Assembly (NCBI GenBank): GCA_032718475.1
Contig: JAUCBJ010000505.1
Coordinates: forward strand, 1-64,000
Direction: 5' to 3'
DNA from: Nemertoderma westbladi
Lineage: Eukaryota > Xenacoelomorpha > Nemertodermatida > Nemertodermatidae
DNA: 64,000 bases
This document shows, piece after piece, positions 50,001-63,500 of the stretch. Position 1 is the stretch's first letter. Each line of letters opens with the position of its first letter. The translations under genes and the position numbers were made by a program. The notes beneath the pieces were generated by a model that was given only the letters and a program-made list of their open reading frames with translations, had not been told where the DNA came from and did not search any database.

Positions 50001-50201
50001 TAAGTCACTGATACGTAACACCACCTCAACCCTCACATTAAGTCACTGATACGTAACACCACCCCAACCCTGATACGTAACACCACCCCAACCCTCACAT
50101 TAAGTCACTGATACGTAACACCACCCCAACCCTCACATTAAGTCACTGATACGTAACACCACCCCAACCCTCACATAAGTCACTGATACGTAACACCACC
50201 C
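32051..50201. repeat. 38-bp satellite array, left part
   Basis: The consensus unit is 38 bp, contains GATACGTAACACCACCCCAA and ends CCCTCACATTAAGTCACT. Recurring variants serve as markers: TCATTG, TCCTGATAC (2-base loss), CCATCACAA, CCAGCACAA, CATAAGTC, a truncated unit CCCTGATACGTAAC, CCCTGACATT, TTTTAAGTC and TTAACTC. Shared marker orders at fixed offsets (1589, 2082 and 1365 bp) show segmental duplication. Stretches near 39.80-40.57 and 44.10-44.87 kb are almost perfect monomers. No gene lies inside. Confidence 0.97.
50197..50201. repeat. Left 5-bp target-site duplication (CACCC)
   Basis: CACCC at 50197-50201 is repeated at 51587-51591 on the other side of the 1,385-bp insertion. The paralogous uninterrupted array at 56612-56616 has a single CACCC. 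Confidence 0.75.
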
Positions 50202-51586
50202 TGTTCGCTAACGCCGCAAAGATACGCACTTATTTTTCTTTGTTTTTGAATATGATCATGTTTATGTACTATTCCGTCTTTATTTCCTTTTACCCATTTA
50301 TTATTATTATTACCGCACGTTTATTTGCTAATTATCTCTTTCGTATTTATCCCAGTATCACTTTCATTGATCTTTCATTTGTTCTATAATTGTTTACACT
50401 ACTTTCGTATTACTTTGTTTCCGTTATTTCACATATTTTACCTTTACATAATCACTTTTACATACTTACCCTGACCCGTGCTTGTTCCGTCTCCCAGAAA
50501 GTAATTTTGTAAGTAATTCAAATAGTCCTTAATTAACAAACATTATAGTGATATTTTTTGATTTGAAAGCTGTCATTGATAAAACTTCAGTCTAGATTTG
50601 TTTCTTTTTGGAATATTTTACACCTTTGTACTATACTTTTCATTCTTGCTGGTCTAAATGTTCGAACCTTTATTTGATTCTCGGCCAATTTAATAAATAA
50701 TAGCGTAGATATCATCCTTTGACCCTGAGACGCTTGACGACGTCCGGCAGTCTTGTGGTTTTCATAAGTAGGCTGCCCGTGATCCTCTTACAAGGCTCTC
50801 GGCGGGCTAGCTGACCATTATACAGTATATTAGTATCTCATCTATCATTTCTCAGTAGGCTACCTGTGATCCCCTAACAAGGCTCTCGGCGGGTTGGCTG
50901 ACCATATCACACATCAAATTAATATTTCATTTGGGCGAGAGTCAGATATTGGTTCGTGTACATTTCTGACAGCGAAGATCACCCCCTCTCTATCCATCCA
51001 CATTGTAAATTAATTAATACATCACTGCTCTAACCAATCAAAATAGAGATTCACTTCACACCTTTTCCAATGATAAACACAATCTAGCTTTCCTGATTGA
51101 CCTCTCAATTATCCCCATCCCAAGTAATTCAGCTTTCAATCTCTTTAAATATCAAATTGCTCTTCATTCTATGCCTTTTTATATTTCTGGGTGACGCACA
51201 AGATTTTTTACCGCTCTACAACCGTTCATCTCATTTATGTCGGTTATATATCCGTTCAATTTACCGCTCCACAACTTTGCTTTATTTCTTTTCGAATCTT
51301 CTTTACTTTTCCCCTATTTTTTTATCGTTTCCTTGATCGATTGTACATTATTATTCTCCAATGTCCTTTTGTTTATGCGTATCATTTCGACGTTCAAAAA
51401 CTATTTCAAATAGAAACAATACTGCAGTTTACGCCAAAATAATAAATTACATTTCATTTGCAACTATTTCTTTTTGTCTCACTTCAAATACATTAATAAA
51501 TAACCAGATTTATAATTCCTTCCTTTTTTTTGAGCGTGTTAATATAATGAAAATTTAGCGTCACCTTGAGTATTAGTACACGCACA
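50202..51586. mobile_element. Probable solo LTR inserted in the 38-bp satellite
   Basis: This 1,385-bp non-satellite segment begins TGTTCGCTAACG and ends CACGCACA. The TGT...ACA termini with a 5-bp target-site duplication are the classical signature of an LTR of a Gypsy, Copia or BEL type element. There is no internal coding region, so it would be a solo LTR left by recombination between two LTRs. Array sequence on the two sides matches the uninterrupted array around 56612, which defines the ends to the base. AATAAA occurs at 50692 and twice near 51435-51490. Orientation is unknown. Weak open frames (for example 51097-51336, TTG start) have low-complexity composition and are not called genes. 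Confidence 0.7.
50767..50904. repeat. Two diverged copies of a ~51-bp stem-loop inside the LTR
   Basis: Copies at about 50767-50817 and 50854-50904 share GTAGGCT, CAAGGCTCTCGGCGGG and GCTGACCAT. Each can form GCT-xCCxG paired with CGGGx-T-xGC. Copy 1 pairs 50772-50779 with 50803-50811; copy 2 pairs 50859-50866 with 50890-50898. Changes between copies (G/C to A/T, C-G to T-G, T-A to T-G) keep the stem. Confidence 0.55.
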
Positions 51587-51591
51587 CACCC
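51587..51591. repeat. Right 5-bp target-site duplication (CACCC)
   Basis: Matches 50197-50201 and is followed directly by CAACCCTCACATTAAG, the satellite in phase. Confidence 0.75.
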
Positions 51592-54500
51592 CAACCCTCA
51601 CATTAAGTCACTGATACGTAACACCACCTCAACCCTCACATTAAGTCACTGATACGTAACACCACCCCAACCCTCACATTAAGTCACTGATACGTAACAC
51701 CACCCCAACCCTCACATTAAGTCATTGATACGTAACACCACCCCAACCCTCACATTAAGTCACTGATACGTAACACCACCACAACCCTCACATTAAGTCA
51801 CTGATACGTAACACCACCACAACCCTGACATTAAGTCACTGATACGTAACACCACCCCAACCCTCACATTAAGTCACTGATACGTAACACCACCCCAACC
51901 CTCACATTAAGTCACTGATACGTAACACCACCCCAACCCTCACATTAAGTCACTGATACGTAACACCAGCACAACCCTCACATTAAGTCACTGATACGTA
52001 ACACCACCCCAACCCTCACATTAAGTCACTGATACGTAACACCACCCCAACCCTCACATAAGTCACTGATACGTAACACCACCCCAACCCTCACATTAAG
52101 TCACTGATACGTAACACCATCACAACCCTCACATTAAGTCACTGATACGTAACACCACCCCAACCCTCACATTAAGTCACTGATACGTAACACCACCCCA
52201 ACCCTCACATTAAGTCATTGATACGTAACACCACCCCAACCCTCACATTAAGTCACTGATACGTAACACCACCCCAACCCTCACATTAAGTCCTGATACG
52301 TAACACCACCCCAACCCTCACATTAAGTCACTGATACGTAACACCACCCCAACCCTCACATTAAGTCATTGATACGTAACACTACCCCAACCCTCACATT
52401 AAGTCACTGATACGTAACACCACCCCAACCCTCACATTAAGTCACTGATACGTAACACCACCCCAACCCTCACATTAAGTCACTGATACGTAACACCACC
52501 CCAACCCTCACATTAAGTCACTGATACGTAACACCACCCCAACCCTCACATTAAGTCCTGATACGTAACACCACCCCAACCCTCACATTAAGTCACTGAT
52601 ACGTAACACCACCCCAACCCTCACATTAAGTCATAGATACGTAACACTACCCCAACCCTCACATTAAGTCACTGATACGTAACACCACCTCAACCCTCAC
52701 ATTTTAAGTCACTGATACGTAACACCACCCCAACCCTCACATTAAGTCACTGATACGTAACACCACCCCAACCCTCACATTAAGTCACTGATACGTAACA
52801 CCACCCCAACCCTCACATAAGTCACTGATACGTAACACCACCCCAACCCTCACATTAAGTCACTGATACGTAACACCACCCCAACCCTCACATTAAGTCC
52901 TCATACGTAACACCATCACAACCCTCACATTAAGTCACTGATACGTAACACCACCCCAACCCTCACATTAAGTCATTGATACGTAACACCACCCCAACCC
53001 TCACATTAAGTCGCTGATACGTAACACCACCCCAACCCTCACATTAAGTCACTGATACGTAACACCACCCCAACCCTCACATTAAGTCATTGATACGTAA
53101 CACCACCCCAACCCTCACATTAAGTCACTGATACGTAACACCACCACAACCCTCACATTAAGTCACTGATACGTAACACCACCACAACCCTGACATTAAG
53201 TCACTGATACGTAACACCACCCCAACCCTCACATTAAGTCACTGATACGTAACACCACCCCAACCCTCACATTAAGTCACTGATACGTAACACCACCCCA
53301 ACCCTCACATTAAGTCACTGATACGTAACACCACCCCAACCCTCACATTAAGTCACTGATACGTAACACCAGCACAACCCTCACATTAAGTCACTGATAC
53401 GTAACACCACCCCAACCCTCACATTAAGTCACTGATACGTAACACCACCCCAACCCTCACATAAGTCACTGATACGTAACACCACCCCAACCCTCACATT
53501 AAGTCACTGATACGTAACACCATCACAACCCTCACATTAAGTCACTGATACGTAACACCACCCCAACCCTCACATTAAGTCACTGATACGTAACACCACC
53601 CCAACCCTCACATTAAGTCATTGATACGTAACACCACCCCAACCCTCACATTAAGTCACTGATACGTAACACCACCCCAACCCTCACATTAAGTCCTGAT
53701 ACGTAACACCATCACAACCCTCACATTAAGTCACTGATACGTAACACCATCACAACCCTCACATTAAGTCACTGATACGTAACACCACCCCAACCCTCAC
53801 ATTAAGTCCTGATACGTAACACCATCACAACCCTCACATTAAGTCACTGATACGTAACACCACCCCAACCCTCACATTAAGTCACTGATACGTAACACCA
53901 CCCCAACCCTCACATTAAGTCACTGATACGTAACACCACCCCAACCCTCACATTAAGTCACTGATACGTAACACCACCCCAACCCTCACATTAAGTCATT
54001 GATACGTAACACCACCCCAACCCTCACATTAAGTCACTGATACGTAACACCTCCCCAACCCTCACATTTTAAGTCACTGATACGTAACACCACCCCAACC
54101 CTCACATTAAGTCACTGATACGTAACACCACCCCAACCCTCACATTAAGTCACTGATACGTAACACCACCCCAACCCTCACATAAGTCACTGATACGTAA
54201 CACCACCCCAACCCTCACATTAAGTCACTGATACGTAACACCACCCCAACCCTCACATTAAGTCCTCATACGTAACACCATCACAACCCTCACATTAAGT
54301 CACTGATACGTAACACCACCCCAACCCTCACATTAAGTCATTGATACGTAACACCACCCCAACCCTCACATTAAGTCGCTGATACGTAACACCACCCCAA
54401 CCCTCACATTAAGTCACTGATACGTAACACCACCCCAACCCTCACATTAAGTCATTGATACGTAACACCACCCCAACCCTCACATTAAGTCACTGATACG

Positions 54501-57500
54501 TAACACCACCACAACCCTCACATTAAGTCACTGATACGTAACACCACCACAACCCTGACATTAAGTCACTGATACGTAACACCACCCCAACCCTCACATT
54601 AAGTCACTGATACGTAACACCACCCCAACCCTCACATTAAGTCACTGATACGTAACACCACCCCAACCCTCACATTAAGTCACTGATACGTAACACCACC
54701 CCAACCCTCACATTAAGTCACTGATACGTAACACCAGCACAACCCTCACATTAAGTCACTGATACGTAACACCACCCCAACCCTCACATTAAGTCACTGA
54801 TACGTAACACCACCCCAACCCTCACATAAGTCACTGATACGTAACACCACCCCAACCCTCACATTAAGTCACTGATACGTAACACCATCACAACCCTCAC
54901 ATTAAGTCACTGATACGTAACACCACCCCAACCCTCACATTAAGTCACTGATACGTAACACCACCCCAACCCTCACATTAAGTCATTGATACGTAACACC
55001 ACCCCAACCCTCACATTAAGTCACTGATACGTAACACCACCCCAACCCTCACATTAAGTCCTGATACGTAACACCATCACAACCCTCACATTAAGTCACT
55101 GATACGTAACACCATCACAACCCTCACATTAAGTCACTGATACGTAACACCACCCCAACCCTCACATTAAGTCCTGATACGTAACACCATCACAACCCTC
55201 ACATTAAGTCACTGATACGTAACACCACCCCAACCCTCACATTAAGTCACTGATACGTAACACCACCCCAACCCTCACATTAAGTCACTGATACGTAACA
55301 CCACCCCAACCCTCACATTAAGTCACTGATACGTAACACCACCCCAACCCTCACATTAAGTCATTGATACGTAACACCACCCCAACCCTCACATTAAGTC
55401 ACTGATACGTAACACCTCCCCAACCCTCACATTAACTCACTGATACGTAACACCACCCCAAGCCTCACATTAAGTCATTGATACGTAACACCACCCCAAC
55501 CCTCACATTAAGTCATTGATACGTAACACTACCCCAACCCTCACATTAAGTCACTGATACGTAACACCACCCCAACCCTGATACGTAACACCACCCCAAC
55601 CCTCACATTAAGTCACTGATACGTAACACCACCCCAACCCTCACATTAAGTCACTGATACGAAACACCACCCCAACCCTCACATTAAGTCACTGATACGT
55701 AACACCACCCCAACCCTCACATTAAGTCCTGATACGTAACACCACCCCAACCCTCACATTAAGTCACTGATACGTAACACCACCCCAACCCTCACATTAA
55801 GTCATTGATACGTAACACTACCCCAACCCTCACATAAAGTCACTGATACGTAACACCACCTCAACCCTCACATTAAGTCACTGATACGTAACACCACCCC
55901 AACCCTGATACGTAACACCACCCCAACCCTCACATTAAGTCACTGATACGTAACACCACCCCAACCCTCACATTAAGTCACTGATACGTAACACCACCCC
56001 AACCCTCACATTAAGTCATTGATACGTAACACTACCCCAACCCTCACATTAAGTCACTGATACGTAACACCACCCCAACCCTGATACGTAACGCCACCCC
56101 AACCCTCACATTAAGTCACTGATACGTAACACCACCCCAACCCTCACATTAAGTCACTGATACGTAACACCACCCCAACCCTCACATTAAGTCACTGATA
56201 CGTAACACCACCCCAAACCTCACATTAAGTCATTGATACGTAACACCACCCCAACCCTCACATTATGTCACTGATACGTAACACCATCACAACCCTCACA
56301 TTAAGTCACTGATACGTAACACCACCCCAACCCTCACATTAAGTCACTGATACGTAACACCACCCCAACCCTCACATTAAGTCATTGATACGTAACACTA
56401 CCCCAACCCTCACATTAAGTCACTGATACGTAACACCACCTCAACCCTCACATTAAGTCACTGATACGTAACACCACCCCAACCCTGATACGTAACACCA
56501 CCCCAACCCTCACATTAAGTCACTGATACGTAACACCACCCCAACCCTCACATTAAGTCACTGATACGTAACACCACCCCAACCCTCACATAAGTCACTG
56601 ATACGTAACACCACCCCAACCCTCACATTAAGTCACTGATACGTAACACCACCTCAACCCTCACATTAAGTCACTGATACGTAACACCACCCCAACCCTC
56701 ACATTAAGTCACTGATACGTAACACCACCCCAACCCTCACATTAAGTCATTGATACGTAACACCACCCCAACCCTCACATTAAGTCACTGATACGTAACA
56801 CCACCACAACCCTCACATTAAGTCACTGATACGTAACACCACCACAACCCTGACATTAAGTCACTGATACGTAACACCACCCCAACCCTCACATTAAGTC
56901 ACTGATACGTAACACCACCCCAACCCTCACATTAAGTCACTGATACGTAACACCACCCCAACCCTCACATTAAGTCACTGATACGTAACACCACCCCAAC
57001 CCTCACATTAAGTCACTGATACGTAACACCAGCACAACCCTCACATTAAGTCACTGATACGTAACACCACCCCAACTCTCACATTAAGTCACTGATACGT
57101 AACACCACCCCAACCCTCACATTAAGTCATTGATACGTAACACCACCCCAACCCTCACATTAAGTCACTGATACGTAACACCACCCCAACCCTCACATTA
57201 AGTCCTGATACGTAACACCATCACAACCCTCACATTAAGTCACTGATACGTAACACCATCACAACCCTCACATTAAGTCACTGATACGTAACACCACCCC
57301 AACCCTCACATTAAGTCCTGATACGTAACACCATCACAACCCTCACATTAAGTCACTGATACGTAACACCACCCCAACCCTCACATTAAGTCACTGATAC
57401 GTAACACCACCCCAACCCTCACATTAAGTCACTGATACGTAACACCACCCCAACCCTCACATTAAGTCACTGATACGTAACACCACCCCAACCCTCACAT

Positions 57501-60500
57501 TAAGTCATTGATACGTAACACCACCCCAACCCTCACATTAAGTCACTGATACGTAACACCACCCCAACCCTCACATTAACTCACTGATACGTAACACCAC
57601 CCCAACCCTCACATTAAGACATTGATACGTAACACCACCCCAACCCTCACATTAAGTCACTGATACGTAACACCACCCCAACCCTCACATTAAGTCATTG
57701 ATACGTAACACTACCCCAACCCTCACATTAAGTCACTGATACGTAACACCACCCCAACCCTCACATTAAGTCACTGATACGTAACACCACCCCAACCCTC
57801 ACATTAAGTCACTGATACGTAACACCACCCCAACCCTCACATTAAGTCACTGATACGTAACACCACCCCAACCCTCACATTAAGTCCTGATACGTAACAC
57901 CACCCCAACCCTCACATTAAGTCACTGATACGTAACACCACCCCAACCCTCACATTAAGTCATAGATACGTAACACTACCCCAACCCTCACATTAAGTCA
58001 CTGATACGTAACACCACCTCAACCCTCACATTTTAAGTCACTGATACGTAACACCACCCCAACCCTCACATTAAGTCACTGATACGTAACACCACCCCAA
58101 CCCTCACATTAAGTCACTGATACGTAACACCACCCCAACCCTCACATAAGTCACTGATACGTAACACCACCCCAACCCTCACATTAAGTCACTGATACGT
58201 AACACCACCCCAACCCTCACATTAAGTCCTCATACGTAACACCATCACAACCCTCACATTAAGTCACTGATACGTAACACCACCCCAACCCTCACATTAA
58301 GTCATTGATACGTAACACCACCCCAACCCTCACAATTAAGTCACTGATACGTAACACCACCCCAACCCTCACATTAAGTCACTGATACGTAACACCACCC
58401 CAACCCTCACATTAAGTCATTGATACGTAACACCACCCCAACCCTCACATTAAGTCACTGATACGTAACACCACCACAACCCTCACATTAAGTCACTGAT
58501 ACGTAACACCACCACAACCCTGACATTAAGTCACTGATACGTAACACCACCCCAACCCTCACATTAAGTCACTGATACGTAACACCACCCCAACCCTCAC
58601 ATTAAGTCACTGATACGTAACACCACCTCAACCCTCACATTTTAATTCACTGATACGTAACACCACCCCAACCCTCACATTAAGTCACTGATACGTAACA
58701 CCACCCCAACCCTCACATTAAGTCACTGATACGTAACACCACCCCAACCCTCACATAAGTCACTGATACGTAACACCACCCCAACCCTCACATTAAGTCA
58801 CTGATACGTAACACCACCCCAACCCTCACATTAAGTCCTCATACGTAACACCATCACAACCCTCACATTAAGTCACTGATACGTAACACCACCCCAACCC
58901 TCACATTAAGTCATTGATACGTAACACCACCCCAACCCTCACATTTAAGTCACTGATACGTAACACCACCCCAACCCTCACATTAAGTCACTGATACGTA
59001 ACACCACCCCAACCCTCACATTAAGTCATTGATACGTAACACCACCCCAACCCTCACATTAAGTCACTGATACGTAACACCACCACAACCCTCACATTAA
59101 GTCACTGATACGTAACACCACCACAACCCTGACATTAAGTCACTGATACGTAACACCACCCCAACCCTCACATTAAGTCACTGATACGTAACACCACCCC
59201 AACCCTCACATTAAGTCACTGATACGTAACACCACCCCAACCCTCACATTAAGTCACTGATACGTAACACCACCCCAACCCTCACATTAAGTCACTGATA
59301 CGTAACACCAGCACAACCCTCACATTAAGTCACTGATACGTAACACCACCCCAACCCTCACATTAAGTCACTGATACGTAACACCACCCCAACCCTCACA
59401 TAGGTCACTGATACGTAACACCACCCCAACCCTCACATTAAGTCACTGATACGTAACACAATCACAACCCTCACATTAAGTCACTGATACGTAACACCAC
59501 CCCAACCCTCACATTAAGTCACTGATACGTAACACCACCCCAACCCTCACATTAAGTCATTGATACGTAACACCACCCCAACCCTCACATTAAGTCACTG
59601 ATACGTAACACCACCCCAACCCTCACATTAAGTCCTGATACGTAACACCATCACAACCCTCACATTAAGTCACTGATACGTAACACCATCACAACCCTCA
59701 CATTAAGTCATTGATACGTAACACTACCCCAACCCTCACATTAAGTCACTGATACGTAACACCACCCCAACCCTCACATTAAGTCACTGATACGTAACAC
59801 CACCCCAACCCTCACATTAAGTCACTGATACGTAACACCACCCCAACCCTCACATTAAGTCACTGATACGTAACACCACCCCAACCCTCACATTAAGTCC
59901 TGATACGTAACACCACCCCAACCCTCACATTAAGTCACTGATACGTAACACCACCCCAACCCTCACATTAAGTCATAGATACGTAACACTACCCCAACCC
60001 TCACATTAAGTCACTGATACGTAACACCACCTCAACCCTCACATTTTAAGTCACTGATACGTAACACCACCCCAACCCTCACATTAAGTCACTGATACGT
60101 AACACCACCCCAACCCTCACATTAAGTCACTGATACGTAACACCACCCCAACCCTCACATTAAGTCACTGATACGTAACACCACCCCAACCCTCACATTA
60201 AGTCACTGATACGTAACACCACCCCAACCCTCACATTAAGTCCTCATACGTAACACCATCACAACCCTCACATTAAGTCACTGATACGTAACACCACCCC
60301 AACCCTCACATTAAGTCATTGATACGTAACACCACCCCAACCCTCACAATTAAGTCACTGATACGTAACACCACCCCAACCCTCACATTAAGTCACTGAT
60401 ACGTAACACCACCCCAACCCTCACATTAAGTCATTGATACGTAACACCACCCCAACCCTCACATTAAGTCACTGATACGTAACACCACCACAACCCTCAC

Positions 60501-63500
60501 ATTAAGTCACTGATACGTAACACCACCACAACCCTGACATTAAGTCACTGATACGTAACACCACCCCAACCCTCACATTAAGTCACTGATACGTAACACC
60601 ACCCCAACCCTCACATTAAGTCACTGATACGTAACACCACCTCAACCCTCACATTTTAAGTCACTGATACGTAACACCACCCCAACCCTCACATTAAGTC
60701 ACTGATACGTAACACCACCCCAACCCTCACATTAAGTCACTGATACGTAACACCACCCCAACCCTCACATAAGTCACTGATACGTAACACCACCCCAACC
60801 CTCACATTAAGTCACTGATACGTAACACCACCCCAACCCTCACATTAAGTCCTCATACGTAACACCATCACAACCCTCACATTAAGTCACTGATACGTAA
60901 CACCACCCCAACCCTCACATTAAGTCATTGATACGTAACACCACCCCAACCCTCACATTTAAGTCACTGATACGTAACACCACCCCAACCCTCACATTAA
61001 GTCACTGATACGTAACACCACCCCAACCCTCACATTAAGTCATTGATACGTAACACCACCCCAACCCTCACATTAAGTCACTGATACGTAACACCACCAC
61101 AACCCTCACATTAAGTCACTGATACGTAACACCACCACAACCCTGACATTAAGTCACTGATACGTAACACCACCCCAACCCTCACATTAAGTCACTGATA
61201 CGTAACACCACCCCAACCCTCACATTAAGTCACTGATACGTAACACCACCCCAACCCTCACATTAAGTCACTGATACGTAACACCACCCCAACCCTCACA
61301 TTAAGTCACTGATACGTAACACCAGCACAACCCTCACATTAAGTCACTGATACGTAACACCACCCCAACCCTCACATTAAGTCACTGATACGTAACACCA
61401 CCCCAACCCTCACATAAGTCACTGATACGTAACACCACCCCAACCCTCACATTAAGTCACTGATACGTAACACCATCACAACCCTCACATTAAGTCACTG
61501 ATACGTAACACCACCCTAACCCTCACATTAAGTCACTGATACGTAACACCACCCCAACCCTCACATTAAGTCATTGATACGTAACACCACCCCAACCCTC
61601 ACATTAAGTCACTGATACGTAACACCACCCCAACCCTCACATTAAGTCCTGATACGTAACACCATCACAACCCTCACATTAAGTCACTGATACGTAACAC
61701 CATCACAACCCTCACATTAAGTCACTGATACGTAACACCACCCCAACCCTCACATTAAGTCCTGATACGTAACACCATCACAACCCTCACATTAAGTCAC
61801 TGATACGTAACACCACCCCAACCCTCACATTAAGTCACTGATACGTAACACCACCCCAACCCTCACATTAAGTCACTGATACGTAACACCACCCCAACCC
61901 TCACATTAAGTCACTGATACGTAACACCACCCCAACCCTCACATTAAGTCATTGATACGTAACACCACCCCAACCCTCACATTAAGTCACTGATACGTAA
62001 CACCACCCCAACCCTCACATTAACTCACTGATACGTAACACCACCCCAAGCCTCACATTAAGTCATTGATACGTAACACCACCCCAACCCTCACATTAAG
62101 TCATTGATACGTAACACTACCCCAACCCTCACATTAAGTCACTGATACGTAACACCACCCCAACCCTGATACGTAACACCACCCCAACCCTCACATTAAG
62201 TCACTGATACGTAACACCACCCCAACCCTCACATTAAGTCACTGATACGTAACACCACCCCAACCCTCACATTAAGTCACTGATACGTAACACCACCCCA
62301 ACCCTCACATTAAGTCCTGATACGTAACACCACCCCAACCCTCACATTAAGTCACTGATACGTAACACCACCCCAACCCTCACATTAAGTCATTGATACG
62401 TAACACTACCCCAACCCTCACATAAAGTCACTGATACGTAACACCACCTCAACCCTCACATTAAGTCACTGATACGTAACACCACCCCAACCCTGATACG
62501 TAACACCACCCCAACCCTCACATTAAGTCACTGATACGTAACACCACCCCAACCCTCACATTAAGTCACTGATACGTAACACCACCCCAACCCTCACATT
62601 AAGTCATTGATACGTAACACTACCCCAACCCTCACATTAAGTCACTGATACGTAACACCACCCCAACCCTGATACGTAACACCACCCCAACCCTCACATT
62701 AAGTCACTGATACGTAACACCACCCCAACCCTCACATTAAGTCACTGATACGTAACACCACCCCAACCCTCACATTAAGTCACTGATACGTAACACCACC
62801 CCAACCCTGATACGTAACACCACCCCAACCCTCACATTAAGTCACTGATACGTAACACCACCCCAACCCTCACATTAAGTCACTGATACGTAACACCACC
62901 CCAACCCTCACATTAAGTCCTGATACGTAACACCACCCCAACCCTCACATTAAGTCACTGATACGTAACACCACCCCAACCCTCACATTAAGTCATTGAT
63001 ACGTAACACCACCCCAACCCTCACATTAAGTCACTGATACGTAACACCACCCCAACCCTCACATTAACTCACTGATACGTAACACCACCCCAAGCCTCAC
63101 ATTAAGTCATTGATACGTAACACCACCCCAACCCTCACATTAAGTCATTGATACGTAACACTACCCCAACCCTCACATTAAGTCACTGATACGTAACACC
63201 ACCCCAACCCTGATACGTAACACCACCCCAACCCTCACATTAAGTCACTGATACGTAACACCACCCCAACCCTCACATTAAGTCACTGATACGTAACACC
63301 ACCCCAACCCTCACATTAAGTCACTGATACGTAACACCACCCCAACCCTCACATTAAGTCCTGATACGTAACACCACCCCAACCCTCACATTAAGTCACT
63401 GATACGTAACACCACCCCAACCCTCACATTAAGTCATTGATACGTAACACTACCCCAACCCTCACATAAAGTCACTGATACGTAACACCACCTCAACCCT

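Noticed and set aside
51097-51558. Three overlapping small frames within the LTR
   Set aside because: They are TTG or internal starts, low-complexity Phe/Leu/Ser/Ile composition typical of T-rich DNA, and overlap one another in different frames.
50202-51586. The satellite-interrupting segment as a DNA transposon or Helitron
   Set aside because: No terminal inverted repeat beyond TGT/ACA, no TA, TTAA or 8-bp duplication, and no Helitron-type 3' hairpin with CTRR; a 5-bp duplication with TG...CA fits an LTR.
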